A stretch of 64,000 bases of DNA from Ahniella sp. (GCA_016712105.1 JADJRU010000003.1:244778-308777); one strand, 5' to 3'. Numbered from the stretch's first letter, positions 9,935 through 19,817 are shown. Made by a program: numbers and translations. The notes: generated from the sequence alone by a model not told the origin.

Positions 9935-11032
9935 TCAGGCAGGCCAATACTCTACCACTTCGAGCCCGAAGCCCGAGAGCGCGGAGAACCGCCTCGGTGT
10001 GCCGAGGACCTGCAAACGGTGCACACCGAGGTCAGCGAGAATCTGCGCGCCGATCCCGACCGTGGTCCACGCCGGTGCCGGAGCATCCGGCAGCACCGCA
10101 TTCACCGATCCACCCAGTCGCGCATACCACCCGTCGCTGGGTGTGGTCTCGCCGAGCATCACGAACACACCTTTGCCATGGGCAGCGATGCGAGACAGTG
10201 CACTGTCGGCGGTCATCCCGAGGTCGCGACGATCCACCTGCAACACATCACGAACCACGTTCAAATGGTGCACCCGAACCGGCACCGCCTCGTCAGGTTG
10301 CCAATGTCCGCGAACCAGCACCGAGTGAATGTTCGCACCGAAGCGATCGCGGTATTGCAGCAGTCGGAACGGGCCATGTTTGGTGTCGACTGCGGTTTCG
10401 GACATCCGTTCTACCGTCCGTTCGGTCGCCAGGCGATAACGGATCAGGTCGGCGATCGTGCCGATCTTCAGACCGTGTTTCAAAGCGAATGCTTCGAGCT
10501 CCGGTCGCCGCGCCATATGGCCGTCATCACGCATGATCTCAACCAACACCCCGGCGGGTTCAAGACCTGCCAGCAAAGCCAGGTCGGCGCTGGCTTCGGT
10601 GTGGCCGGCGCGCATCAACACCCCACCGTGCCGGGCGGTCAGCGGAAAAATGTGGCCCGGCTGGTTGAGGTCGGAAGGTTTCGCATTGGCACGCACGGCT
10701 GTGCGGATCGTGTGGGCGCGGTCATACGCCGAGATGCCGGTGCTGACCCCTTCGGCAGCCTCGATCGAGACCGTGAACGCGGTACGGTGCGGCGAGCGGT
10801 TGTCACTCACCATCGGTGGCAGGTTGAGCTGATGACAACGGGCTTCGGTGAGCGCCAGGCAGATCAGCCCGCGTGCTTCCTTTGCCATGAAGTTGATGTG
10901 CTCGGGCCGAACCAGTTCAGCGGCCATGATCAGGTCGCCTTCATTCTCCCGGTCCTCGTCATCGAGAATGACGACCATTCGGCCATCGCGGATTTCGGCA
11001 AGCAGTTCGGGAATCGTGTTGAATGAGTTCAT
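9935..11032 (-). CDS. ribB: 3,4-dihydroxy-2-butanone 4-phosphate synthase with degenerate GTP cyclohydrolase II domain
   Basis: 365 residues. The N-terminal DHBP synthase is intact: DDEDRENEGD at residues 24-33 supplies the acidic metal ligands and GHTEASADLALLAGL the His-containing loop. The C-terminal ~150 residues align with RibA but lack the CLTGD and RCDCG zinc cysteines, so cyclohydrolase activity is not expected. This is the RibBX architecture common in gammaproteobacteria. It heads the ribB-ribH-nusB operon. Confidence 0.93.
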   Translation of the reverse strand: MNSFNTIPELLAEIRDGRMVVILDDEDRENEGDLIMAAELVRPEHINFMAKEARGLICLALTEARCHQLNLPPMVSDNRSPHRTAFTVSIEAAEGVSTGISAYDRAHTIRTAVRANAKPSDLNQPGHIFPLTARHGGVLMRAGHTEASADLALLAGLEPAGVLVEIMRDDGHMARRPELEAFALKHGLKIGTIADLIRYRLATERTVERMSETAVDTKHGPFRLLQYRDRFGANIHSVLVRGHWQPDEAVPVRVHHLNVVRDVLQVDRRDLGMTADSALSRIAAHGKGVFVMLGETTPSDGWYARLGGSVNAVLPDAPAPAWTTVGIGAQILADLGVHRLQVLGTPRRFSALSGFGLEVVEYWPA

Positions 11033-11068
11033 CCCGCCATTGTCGCCAATGCTGCCGTGAAGCGTCCA

Positions 11069-12376
11069 TCATGACGTACGCAAAAGCGCCAGAAGATCGG
11101 CCCTGCGGAGTTTCCCGGTCTCGTTTCGCGGCAGGCGGTCGACCAATTTGAGCGGGCGCGGCAGAAAAGCCGGGTCACACCCCTGCCGCAACTCGGCGAC
11201 CAACTCGGCGGCAGTCCGGGAGGGTGCCACCACGAGCGCTGCAAGCCGTATCGTCCGGGCGCCGGTTTCCGGATCGGGCAACACGTACGCGGCGTCCACC
11301 ACGCCGGGCAAACGCGCCAGGCGCAGTGTGAGATCAGCCAGCGACGCCCGTTTGCCGGCAATGTCGACGAGGTCCTGATTCCGGCCGCGGAGCTCGAATT
11401 GCCCTGCTCCCACCAGCATCAGATGATCCTGCAGCAATTTCGGTTCAATGAACCAGGGTGCATTGATCCACGTGCCGTCCTCGACTGGGTTGACCGTCAC
11501 CTCGTCGAACAGACACCAAACCGACTCTTGAGCGGTTCGTCGATACGCAATCACACACGTCTCCGTCGACCCGAACAATTCGAGCAGCGGTGCAGCCGTC
11601 GCATCTTCGATGGCCATGGCCAGTGTCGGATCCAGCGGTGCCGTGGCCGACACGATCAGATCGAGCTCCGGCCACTTGATGCCGCTCTCCAGCAATGCGC
11701 GCAAATGTACGGGAGTCGACACCAGCACCCGCGGTCTCGGCACCTCGGATAAGGCGCGTGCGATGTCGGCCGGGAACAGCGGGCGACCGGAATGCACCGG
11801 AAATCCAGCCAACAGGGGCAAGAACACCGACAGTTCGATGCCATACATATGCTGCGGCGGTACCGTAGCCACGATGTTGGGCACTTCCGACGGATTGCCG
11901 AGCGCCTTCAACAAGGCACGCGCGTTGTACGCCGTACTCTGACGCAACGATGCAAAAGTCTTGGCGTTCGGCTTGGGTTCCCCGGTACTGCCAGACGTGA
12001 AACCGATCAGAGCGGTCATGCCCGCGTCGATCCGCGGTATTCCCGTATCGACGGCGTCCGCGCCCGCTGCAGCCACTTCGGCGTCTTCGATGCTTCGCGC
12101 GCCGGGCCAAGTCCGTGCCACTTCCCGAACGACGTCGACTGCCCGCGAACTGGGCAGCAAACTCGTTCGATGGCGCGACAAGGCGGCACCCATGGCGACC
12201 AGGAACCAGTAACGGTCCTCACACAGGTTGATCAGCGCGCTGGCATCACCGAGCCCTGCGGCGACCCGCGCGACATCGGCCAGATAAGCTGAAACCGACA
12301 CTGCCGAATCCCCGTGATAAGCGAAGATCGCCGACGGATCGGCATGTCCGAGCAAGGGAAAAGTGGCAGCTTCCAT
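11069..12376 (-). CDS. AMP-dependent ligase (acyl/aryl-CoA or ACP synthetase-like)
   Basis: 435 residues, shorter than typical 500-560. The adenylation P-loop GFTSGSTGEPKPNAKT (about residues 128-143), LELFGSTET, DIAGKR and the C-terminal lysine motif NETGKLRR are all present, so the catalytic set is complete although the N-terminal subdomain is short. The divergent phosphopantetheinyl transferase gene suggests a carrier-protein pathway such as aryl polyene or xanthomonadin synthesis (inference). The substrate cannot be read from sequence. Confidence 0.82.
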   Translation of the reverse strand: MEAATFPLLGHADPSAIFAYHGDSAVSVSAYLADVARVAAGLGDASALINLCEDRYWFLVAMGAALSRHRTSLLPSSRAVDVVREVARTWPGARSIEDAEVAAAGADAVDTGIPRIDAGMTALIGFTSGSTGEPKPNAKTFASLRQSTAYNARALLKALGNPSEVPNIVATVPPQHMYGIELSVFLPLLAGFPVHSGRPLFPADIARALSEVPRPRVLVSTPVHLRALLESGIKWPELDLIVSATAPLDPTLAMAIEDATAAPLLELFGSTETCVIAYRRTAQESVWCLFDEVTVNPVEDGTWINAPWFIEPKLLQDHLMLVGAGQFELRGRNQDLVDIAGKRASLADLTLRLARLPGVVDAAYVLPDPETGARTIRLAALVVAPSRTAAELVAELRQGCDPAFLPRPLKLVDRLPRNETGKLRRADLLALLRTS

Positions 12377-12429
12377 GAACCTTCGAAGAGCGGTCTAATC
12401 GTGATTATTCCAGCAGTCGGGCCGAATGG

Positions 12430-13071
12430 GTGAAAGCCGTTGATCCAGCATGGGCAGTCCGCTCCCCGGGCGCGCCGCCTTCGATCCGAATCTGGCTCAG
12501 GCCCTGGCAGGCAGGGCTGGACTCCCTGAAGGAACTGGCGACCGTCATGCGCGCGGGAGACACCGACCGTATCGTCACTTTGTCCCGCAGTGCCAGCGGC
12601 CGGCCGATCCTTCACGAGCCCTCGGGCCACGTGTCGATCAGCCATACGGGCACCTTGCTTGCACTGGCCCATGCCGACAGCGCGGTGGGTGTTGACTGCG
12701 AAATGCGCCGAAGAGAGCGCCCCTGGCTTGAGTGGGCTGAACGCTATTTCGCACCCTACGAACAAGGGGCCGTGGCTGAAGCCGAGGATCCGTGAGCAAC
12801 ATTCCTGCGGTTCTGGGTGGCCAAGGAAGCCTTGCTGAAATGCCTCGGTCTGGGCATCGCCGGCCATCTCGGGGCTATCGAGCTTTCGGACATCGAGGCT
12901 GAGTCCCCACAGGTGTTGCGGCTCCCCGGGGATCGGCCGGCAGAAGATTTCGGTGTGCGGATCTGGCAACGCGGGCCATGTTTCATCGGTCTGGCATTAG
13001 AGTCACCGATCTATGCTGGATCGTGGACGATTGATGGGCCCAGGCCCTGGAGCGATGATCATGACTGCTGA
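12430..13071 (+). pseudogene. 4'-phosphopantetheinyl transferase, interrupted by an in-frame TGA
   Basis: The frame from GTG 12430 gives PILHEPSGHVSISHTG and GVDCEMRRRERPWLEWAERYF, the substrate-binding and Mg-binding (GVD.E) parts of Sfp/AcpT-type enzymes. A TGA at 12793-12795 interrupts it. The same frame then resumes with FLRFWVAKEALLKCLGLGIAG, which carries the diagnostic W..KEA..K motif, and stops at 13071. Only one codon (TGA, possibly CGA or AGA originally) separates the halves, so this is a recent nonsense change or a base-call error. The start codon is uncertain. Confidence 0.8.
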
Positions 13072-14818
13072 GCCCCTGCACTCGATTCCCTGGCAATCGC
13101 GCACCGGTGCGACGCTGATCGTGGACGGCTTCAAACACTACAACGCTGACTTCAGAGCCATCACACGTCGGGCGGAACGGCATTTCATCGAGCGCGACTG
13201 GCAGGCCCAGGGCCGGGATCTCAACCAGCGCATCGAGTTGTATGACAAGGCGGTGGCCGGTATCGGCGATATCCTGATCGAACGTCTCGGCGAGGCCGCG
13301 CACCGGCGGGACATCTGGATCGGCATCAAGAGTGCCTATGCCGAGCTGATCCAGAACCTGCTCGATCAGGAGCTCTACAAGACCTTCTACAACACCCTGA
13401 CCCGCCGATTCTTCAAGACACGAGGCGTCGATGCCGACATCGAATACGTCGCACTCGATATCGAGCCGACCGATCGCATCACGCACCCGGTCGCCCGTTT
13501 GGTCTATCACCCTTCCGGGGACTGGCGTCGCGGCTTCGAGAAACTGCTCGGCGACACCCCTTTTGCCAGACGGTTCGTCAATCTGCGAGCTTGCGCAGCC
13601 CGGCTTGCCGAAGCATTGCTGCAGCGTGTAGCGAACTGGCCGAACGGCACCGCACACGCCATCGAACTGCTCGAAACCCGCTTCTATCGAGAACGGCGGT
13701 GTTATCTGATCGGCAGACTGCTGGGTGACGACCGCTTCGGACCAATCGTGATCGCGCTGACGCACGGCGATCAGGGCGTCGAAGCCGATGCGTTGATTGT
13801 CGACCGTGAGGACTTCTCGCAACTGGTCGGGTTTACCCGCTCGTACTTCCTGGCAGATTTCGAAACCGTCGGGGATGCGGTCGTATTCCTCCAGACACTC
13901 TCGCCCCGCAAACCCATCGACGAGTGGTACGCCATGCTCGGCCGGCTCAAACAAGCCAAGACCGAGCGTTATCGGCACTTCGTCCGGCACTTCGCCAAGG
14001 CGACCGACGCGCAGGGTGACGCCGAGTTGTTCCGGCACGCCGACGGCGAACGGGGCATGGTCATGGCCGTGTTCACGCTGCACTCGTATCCACTGGTGTT
14101 CAAGTTGATCCGCGACCAGTTCGCGCCGCCGAAAAATGTCACGCGCGAAGAAGTGGCGGCCAAGTATCAGCTGGTCTTCAAACACGACCGCGCCGGTCGC
14201 CTGATCGACGCACAGGAATTCCGCTTCCTGAGATTTCCGCGCGCCCGGTTCCACGCTCCACTACTCGACGAGCTGCTGAACGGATGCAGCATGAGTGTGT
14301 ACGCTGACGGTGATGACGTGGTGATCATGCACTGCTACGTGGAACGAAAGCTGCGACCGCTCAACCTGTTCGTCAAGGAAGCCGAACCGGAACTCGCGCT
14401 CAAGGCCATCGTGGACTATGGTCAGTCGATCAAGGACCTCGCGATCAGCAACATCTTTCCGGGCGACCTGTTGCTCAAGAACTTCGGCGTTACCCGCCAC
14501 AGTCGCGCCATCTTTTATGACTACGATGAAATCTGCCTGACGACTGAGTGCCGGTTCCGACGCATGCCCGAGCCGAGTGATCATGATGAGGAAATGCATC
14601 ATGGCGCGTGGTACCACGTCGACGACAACGACGTCTTTCCCGAGCAGTTTCCCCGATTCCTCGGCCTTACCGAGCCGCAGCGACAAGCCCTGATCGATGC
14701 CCACGGCGAAATTTTCACGGTGCCGTTCTGGCTTGACCTGCAGCAGCGCTTCCGATCGGGTCAAGCACCGGAAATGGCGCCGTATCCCGATCGCCTGCGG
14801 ATCAGAAGTACGCCCTGA
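13061..14818 (+). CDS. aceK: Isocitrate dehydrogenase kinase/phosphatase
   Basis: 585 residues (E. coli 578). It phosphorylates and dephosphorylates isocitrate dehydrogenase to steer carbon into the glyoxylate shunt. The ATP-binding region VFKLIRDQFAPPKNVTREEV is near residues 346-365, and GDLLLKNFGVTRHSRAIFYDYDEI near 467-490 is the catalytic region. The ATG at 13061 is preferred over those at 13013 and 13055 because GGAG at 13049-13052 is correctly spaced for it. It overlaps the transferase pseudogene by 11 bp. aceA and aceB are not adjacent. Confidence 0.95.
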   Translation: MTAEPLHSIPWQSRTGATLIVDGFKHYNADFRAITRRAERHFIERDWQAQGRDLNQRIELYDKAVAGIGDILIERLGEAAHRRDIWIGIKSAYAELIQNLLDQELYKTFYNTLTRRFFKTRGVDADIEYVALDIEPTDRITHPVARLVYHPSGDWRRGFEKLLGDTPFARRFVNLRACAARLAEALLQRVANWPNGTAHAIELLETRFYRERRCYLIGRLLGDDRFGPIVIALTHGDQGVEADALIVDREDFSQLVGFTRSYFLADFETVGDAVVFLQTLSPRKPIDEWYAMLGRLKQAKTERYRHFVRHFAKATDAQGDAELFRHADGERGMVMAVFTLHSYPLVFKLIRDQFAPPKNVTREEVAAKYQLVFKHDRAGRLIDAQEFRFLRFPRARFHAPLLDELLNGCSMSVYADGDDVVIMHCYVERKLRPLNLFVKEAEPELALKAIVDYGQSIKDLAISNIFPGDLLLKNFGVTRHSRAIFYDYDEICLTTECRFRRMPEPSDHDEEMHHGAWYHVDDNDVFPEQFPRFLGLTEPQRQALIDAHGEIFTVPFWLDLQQRFRSGQAPEMAPYPDRLRIRSTP

Positions 14819-14849
14819 AGAAAAAGCACGAAGTGTTCATGGGCCGCAG

Positions 14850-14873
14850 CGCCCCCGTTGAGAATCGGGGGCG
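14850..14873. terminator. GC-rich hairpin between convergent aceK and the phosphoglucomutase gene
   Basis: Perfect 8-bp stem CGCCCCCG / CGGGGGCG with an 8-base loop, located 32 bp after the aceK stop and 63 bp before the end of the convergent gene. There is no T tract on either side, so intrinsic termination is only likely, not certain. Confidence 0.4.
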
Positions 14874-14935
14874 TCGCCGCCGGGTCGAAGCGAGCCGGTC
14901 AAAGAACGACCTTCGAGCCGCACTTCAACCAGTGG

Positions 14936-17380
14936 TCAGAACGGCAAGACGAGTTTTGCGTCCAGCGCCAGCAACTGCATGCGGAACGTGTCCTGGATCC
15001 GATTCAGGCCAATCTTGTTGACCGACTCGAACCGAAGGACGAGGCAAGGTGTGGTGTTGGAGCACCGGACCAGGCCAAAACCGTCTTTATAGTCGGCGCG
15101 AACGCCGTCAATCGTGGTGACACGAGCGCCGGGGAACTTCGACCGCTCCCGGAACCGTTCCATGAACTCGTAGTGCGCGCCTTCGGCCATCTGAATCTTC
15201 AGTTCGGGTGTGGCCATGCTGTTCGGCAATTCAGCAAACACCTGTTCCGGTGTCTCCGAGCGCTCGGCCAGGATGTCGAGCAAACGAGCCGCGGAATAGA
15301 TCCCGTCGTCGAAGCCGTACCAGCGTTCCTTGAAGAAGAAGTGACCGCTCATCTCGCCGGCGAGCGCTGCGTCCTCTTCCTTCATTTTTGCCTTGATCAG
15401 CGAGTGGCCGGTTTTCCACATCACTGGCGCGCCGCCGGCACGGATGATCACTTCCGACAGTTGGCCGGTACATTTGACGTCATAAATGATCGACGCACCC
15501 GGATTGCGGGTCAGCACGTCCTGTGCAAACAACATCAGCAAGCGGTCCGGATAGATGATCTCGCCGGACTTCGTGACCACACCCAGCCGGTCGCCGTCGC
15601 CGTCGAAGGCGATCCCCAGATCGGCGTCGAATTGCTTGATCGCCACCTTGAGGTCTTCCAGGGTATGCGGGTCACCCGGATCGGGATGGTGATTCGGGAA
15701 CTTGCCATCCACCTCGCAGTACAGTGGCATGACTTCACAACCGATACCCTGCAGGACCTGCGGACCGATCCCTCCGGCGATCCCATTGCCGGCATCCACC
15801 ACGACCTTGAGCGGACGCGAGATCTGGATGTCGCCCACGATACGGTCCAGGTAGTCGGCCTGGACGTCGAGTGACTGCAGGCCACCGGAGCCGTGCGCCA
15901 GACGTCCTTCCACAATCCGTGCGAACAAGTCCTGGATCGCGTCTTCGGCAAGGGTTTCGCCGGCGACCATGATCTTGAAGCCGTTGTATTCCGGCGGATT
16001 GTGGCTGCCGGTGACCATCACGCCCGACCCGGTGCGCAGATGATGCGTGGCAAAATAGAGCACCGGTGTCGGCACGGCGCCGATATCGATGACATCGCAC
16101 CCGGCGTTGCGCAAGCCCTTGGTCATGGCTTCGGCCAACTCAGGTCCGGACAGGCGGCCATCGCGCGCCACGACCACTTCCCGTAGTCCCTTCTCCCGGA
16201 CCACCGATCCGATCGCCTGACCGATCAACATGGCCGTACCGACATTGAGGGTGGTACCGACGACACCGCGGATGTCATAGGTGCGGAAGATGCTTCGATC
16301 AATGGCGCCCGTGGCCGACATTGGCTTTTCGGACTTGGCCGGCAACGCCGATGCCGAATCAAGCTCCGCCACTTCGATCGCAGCCGCTTCACCCTGATCC
16401 TTGATGGCTGCCAGTTTGCGTGCCAGATCGGCTTCGCTCGGCGCATCCGGCAAGGGGACGCCCACAGCCGGAGCGTGTTTGCCCAGCGCAGGCATACGCC
16501 AGCGCACAAAACCGAGGCCTCCGGCTACCACAAACAGAAGCAGGGCAAGAAGCAACGAGGCAGAGCCACTACGACCTTCCAGGGAGGTCAGAAACAAACT
16601 TGGCTTGAACAGGCTCGGCGCGATGGCCGACACGGAAAACACGCTCCCTTCAATCCCCGAGGGTTTGTCCAGCAGTTGAGCGCCATTGTCGGAGCTGCCC
16701 AAATGCTCCAGGACAAGCAAGGATCCGACACGTGTGCCCATCTGAAAGTCCAGAGAACCGATGCCGGAATCAATGTCGGGTCGAATGGTCGCAAGTTTGG
16801 GCAACTTCCGTTTGATGTACGCAAGCGCCATGACCTGATCGCCATTCAATACGCTCTGCACAAAAGCAAGACAGTACTGCGTTGGATCGTTGCTGCAAGA
16901 GTGCGCCTGAACACGGGCAGCGTCCTTGTTCTCACGCGCTTCCGAGAGCTGTTCTGCCTTGGCGTAGCCGAACTTGTCCAGTTCAACCGACACCAGTTCA
17001 TTGAGATCTGCGGAATAGAACGTCGCGTCATCCAGATCCGGCAAGAGCTTGCCGAGCTCGGTTCGACCGCGCAATTGTGCGGCCCCGTCCAGTGCAGCCA
17101 GCGTCATGCGCAATTCATCGTTGTCCAGCGCCAGCCTGATGTCTGCCTGCCACTTCTTGATCGCACCGGCATAGGCAGTGACGATGGCTTCACGCTCTGC
17201 CCTGAGCGCCGAGACTGCGCCCTCCTCCCGCCAGGTTTGCAAGCCTTCGGCAAGGAACAATGTCCCGAGTACCAGGGCGATACCAAAACCAGTGGTCGCA
17301 GCCAAGCGCGTGGCATCGACGCCGCCGCGGTCTCCTTCCATGGCCGCCTGAAGAGCGGTTTTCTTGCCGAAATTCAGCAT
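14936..17380 (-). CDS. Membrane-anchored phosphomannomutase/phosphoglucomutase
   Basis: 814 residues; the catalytic AlgC/XanA-type enzyme is the C-terminal half. Catalytic Ser in TGSHNPPEYNG near residue 458, Mg loop DGDGDRLG near 593, sugar loop GEMSGHFFF and phosphate loop RCSNTTP near the end. The N-terminal ~350 residues have two membrane segments (about 27-46 and 272-292) enclosing a probable periplasmic domain, then a linker. This long form is known in Xanthomonadales. It makes Man-1-P or Glc-1-P for LPS and exopolysaccharide. The ATG at 17378-17380 begins MLNFGKKTALQ. dut ends 17 bp upstream. Confidence 0.93.
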   Translation of the reverse strand: MLNFGKKTALQAAMEGDRGGVDATRLAATTGFGIALVLGTLFLAEGLQTWREEGAVSALRAEREAIVTAYAGAIKKWQADIRLALDNDELRMTLAALDGAAQLRGRTELGKLLPDLDDATFYSADLNELVSVELDKFGYAKAEQLSEARENKDAARVQAHSCSNDPTQYCLAFVQSVLNGDQVMALAYIKRKLPKLATIRPDIDSGIGSLDFQMGTRVGSLLVLEHLGSSDNGAQLLDKPSGIEGSVFSVSAIAPSLFKPSLFLTSLEGRSGSASLLLALLLFVVAGGLGFVRWRMPALGKHAPAVGVPLPDAPSEADLARKLAAIKDQGEAAAIEVAELDSASALPAKSEKPMSATGAIDRSIFRTYDIRGVVGTTLNVGTAMLIGQAIGSVVREKGLREVVVARDGRLSGPELAEAMTKGLRNAGCDVIDIGAVPTPVLYFATHHLRTGSGVMVTGSHNPPEYNGFKIMVAGETLAEDAIQDLFARIVEGRLAHGSGGLQSLDVQADYLDRIVGDIQISRPLKVVVDAGNGIAGGIGPQVLQGIGCEVMPLYCEVDGKFPNHHPDPGDPHTLEDLKVAIKQFDADLGIAFDGDGDRLGVVTKSGEIIYPDRLLMLFAQDVLTRNPGASIIYDVKCTGQLSEVIIRAGGAPVMWKTGHSLIKAKMKEEDAALAGEMSGHFFFKERWYGFDDGIYSAARLLDILAERSETPEQVFAELPNSMATPELKIQMAEGAHYEFMERFRERSKFPGARVTTIDGVRADYKDGFGLVRCSNTTPCLVLRFESVNKIGLNRIQDTFRMQLLALDAKLVLPF

Positions 17381-17396
17381 GTTTTGATTCCAGTCT

Positions 17397-17852
17397 CTAG
17401 GTTCTTCCGGAATGGCCAAAGCCACCGGTACCGCGGGTACTGTCGACGAACTCGTCCACCAGCCGGAATTCGGCGCGGACCACCGGTACAAACACCATCT
17501 GTGCCAAGCGGTCACCCGGCTGGATCGTAAAAGCCTGATGACCTCGATTCCAGCACGAAACCAGCAATGGACCCTGATAGTCGGAATCGATCAGGCCCAC
17601 CAGGTTGCCGAGCACGATGCCATGTTTGTGGCCAAGACCCGATCGCGGCAGGATCACCGCCGCCAGTTCCGGGTCGGCAATGTGGATGGCCATGCCGGTC
17701 GGAATGAGCTGGCATGCCCCGGGCTCGAGGACCATGGCGTCCTCCACCATTGCCCTCAGATCGAGTCCGGCCGAGCCGGGGGTAGCGTGCGTCGGCAAAG
17801 GGAAATCACGGCCGAGCCGCGGATCCAGCACTTTCAGATCAATCTGCTTCAT
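17397..17852 (-). CDS. dut: dUTP diphosphatase
   Basis: 151 residues from MKQIDLKVLD. It hydrolyses dUTP to dUMP, the substrate of ThyA, and keeps uracil out of DNA. All trimeric dUTPase motifs are visible: AGLDLRA, PRSGLGHKHGI, GNLVGLIDSDYQG, GDRLAQMVFVPV and the C-terminal GGFGHSGR. Its ATG overlaps the coaBC stop (ATGA), giving a coaBC-dut-phosphoglucomutase operon. Confidence 0.97.
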   Translation of the reverse strand: MKQIDLKVLDPRLGRDFPLPTHATPGSAGLDLRAMVEDAMVLEPGACQLIPTGMAIHIADPELAAVILPRSGLGHKHGIVLGNLVGLIDSDYQGPLLVSCWNRGHQAFTIQPGDRLAQMVFVPVVRAEFRLVDEFVDSTRGTGGFGHSGRT

Positions 17853-19045
17853 GACCGGCTCCGGAAACACAGGGCGATCCGGTCAATCAGTTGTCGAGCC
17901 AGTTCGAACTTGCCGGCCTGCGCAAAATGCCACTGGCTCTCGGCGCCGATCAAGGTCAGGGCATTTTCGTTCGCATCAAATCCACAACCCGGTCGTGCCA
18001 CATCATTGGCGGCGATCAGGTCGATGTTTTTCTTGGCAAGCTTGCGTCGGGCATACTCCAGGACGTTTTCCGTTTCCGCGGCGAAGCCGACCAGAAACGG
18101 CTTCGGCTGCAGTCGGGCCACTTCCGCCAGGACATCCGGGTTGGGGACCAGATCCAGGTGGATCCCTTCCGGGCCCCGCTTGATCTTCTGCGGGGCGATC
18201 TCGCGCACACGGAAATCGGCCACGGCAGCCGAAGCGATGACGATGTCGACCCCGGGCGCTTCGGCCAGCATGACGGCGAGCAGCTGCGCGGCCGATCGAA
18301 TGTCGATCCGGCGCACTCCGGCGGGGGTCGGCAAGTTCACTGGTCCTGCCACGAGGCAGACGTCCGCTCCGGCCAGTTGCGCCGCTTCGGCGACTGCAAA
18401 ACCCATCTTGCCCGAGCTTCGATTGCCGATGTAACGCACCGGATCGATGTCTTCGAGCGTCGGACCGGCGTTCACGAGCACACGCAAACCGGCAAGCCGA
18501 TCCGATCGAAGCGGCCACTTGGCCAGTGCGTCAACAATGGCCGCAGGTTCCATCATGCGGCCCTCACCGGTTTCACCGCAGGCCTGCTCGCCGCGATCAG
18601 GGCCGAGCATTCGGAACCCGCGTGACTGCAACAGCGCAACATTGGCGGTGGTGGCGGCATTTCGCCACATCAAGTGGTTCATCGCGGGCGCCAGAAACAC
18701 GGGCCGATCGGTGGCCAGACACACGGTACCCAGCAGATCACTGGCGTGGCCATGGGCCAGGCGGGCCATCGTCTCGGCGCTTGCGGGCGCGATCACGATG
18801 CGGTCGGCCCAACGCGCCAATTCGATGTGGCCCATGGCCGCTTCCGCCGCTTCGTCCCACAGGCTGGTGCGCACCGGTCGGCCGGACAACGCCTGGAACG
18901 TCGCCGGAGTCACGAAGCGCGTCGCGTTTTCGGTCATCACGACCTGGACCTCGGCGCCACGCTCACGCAGCCGCCGGACCAGTTCGCAGGCCTTGTAGGC
19001 AGCAATGCCGCCACTGACCCCGAGCAGAATTTTCTCGCCGTTCAC
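17849..19045 (-). CDS. coaBC: Bifunctional phosphopantothenoylcysteine decarboxylase / phosphopantothenate-cysteine ligase
   Basis: 398 residues. It carries two steps of coenzyme A synthesis. The N-terminal flavin-dependent CoaC part has GVSGGIAAYKACELVRRL, the catalytic His in MGHIELARWAD and PAMNHLMW. The C-terminal CoaB part has NAGPTLEDIDPVRYIGNRSS. The start is GTG at 19043-19045 with GAGG about 10 bp upstream. It is divergent from radC, the order seen in other Xanthomonadales. Confidence 0.96.
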   Translation of the reverse strand: MNGEKILLGVSGGIAAYKACELVRRLRERGAEVQVVMTENATRFVTPATFQALSGRPVRTSLWDEAAEAAMGHIELARWADRIVIAPASAETMARLAHGHASDLLGTVCLATDRPVFLAPAMNHLMWRNAATTANVALLQSRGFRMLGPDRGEQACGETGEGRMMEPAAIVDALAKWPLRSDRLAGLRVLVNAGPTLEDIDPVRYIGNRSSGKMGFAVAEAAQLAGADVCLVAGPVNLPTPAGVRRIDIRSAAQLLAVMLAEAPGVDIVIASAAVADFRVREIAPQKIKRGPEGIHLDLVPNPDVLAEVARLQPKPFLVGFAAETENVLEYARRKLAKKNIDLIAANDVARPGCGFDANENALTLIGAESQWHFAQAGKFELARQLIDRIALCFRSRS

Positions 19046-19142
19046 GGCCGGATCCTCGACTTAGACATAATCAGAAATAGCTTAGCCATTTTTCAGAACC
19101 AGACCTAGGCGCAAAGCGGCCTTTTGCGGGCAAGCTCGGGTG

Positions 19143-19817
19143 ATGAAACTAATGGATCTGCAACCCGCCGAACGTCCCCGCGAACGCCTGCTCCGAGACG
19201 GCGCCGCGGCCCTTGCCGATACCGAACTGCTCGCGATCTTTCTCCGAACCGGTGTCCGGGGGCGCGACGCGCTGGCTTTGGCCCGCGATCTGCTGGCGTC
19301 GGGAGGCGGGTTCCACGGCCTGCTCAGTGCTGAACCGCGAGCATTGGCCACCCTGCCCGGCCTCGGATTGACCAAGGCGGCGCAGCTGACCGCCTGCGTT
19401 GAACTGGTGCGCCGAAGTTACGTGCAGGTCTGGCGTCACCAGACCCACCTTGAGTCGCCCGACCGGGCCGCCGACTACTTTCGCAGCCTGCTGGCCCACC
19501 GTGATCGAGAGGTCTTCGCCTGCGCCTTTCTGGATACCCGGCTTCGACTGATCGAGGTCGAGGAACTGTTTTTCGGCACCCTCAACCAGACCGAAGTCCA
19601 CCCCCGGGAAATCGTCAAACGGGTGCTTGCTCACAACGCACATGCCGTCATCCTGGCGCACAATCATCCAAGCGGCAGCCAGGAACCCAGCCGGGCCGAC
19701 ATCCTGCTCACCGGAAAGATCGTCGAAGCCCTGCGGTTGATCGACGTCCGGGTGCTTGATCACTTGATCGTGGCGGCCCAACACATCTGTTCCATGGCCT
19801 CGCGCGGACTACTCTAG
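19143..19817 (+). CDS. radC: RadC family JAB1/MPN-domain protein
   Basis: 224 residues. An N-terminal helix-hairpin-helix region (LATLPGLGLTKAAQLTACVEL) is followed by the MPN domain with the metal motif HNHPSGSQEPSRAD (about residues 176-189). The historic repair role is doubtful; the biochemical function remains unsettled. ATG 19143 is chosen; a GTG one codon earlier is possible. It is divergent from coaBC across a 97-bp gap. Confidence 0.95.
   Translation: MKLMDLQPAERPRERLLRDGAAALADTELLAIFLRTGVRGRDALALARDLLASGGGFHGLLSAEPRALATLPGLGLTKAAQLTACVELVRRSYVQVWRHQTHLESPDRAADYFRSLLAHRDREVFACAFLDTRLRLIEVEELFFGTLNQTEVHPREIVKRVLAHNAHAVILAHNHPSGSQEPSRADILLTGKIVEALRLIDVRVLDHLIVAAQHICSMASRGLL

Noticed and set aside
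12983..14254. 423-codon minus-strand frame
   Set aside because: It is antisense to aceK, whose catalytic motifs are intact.
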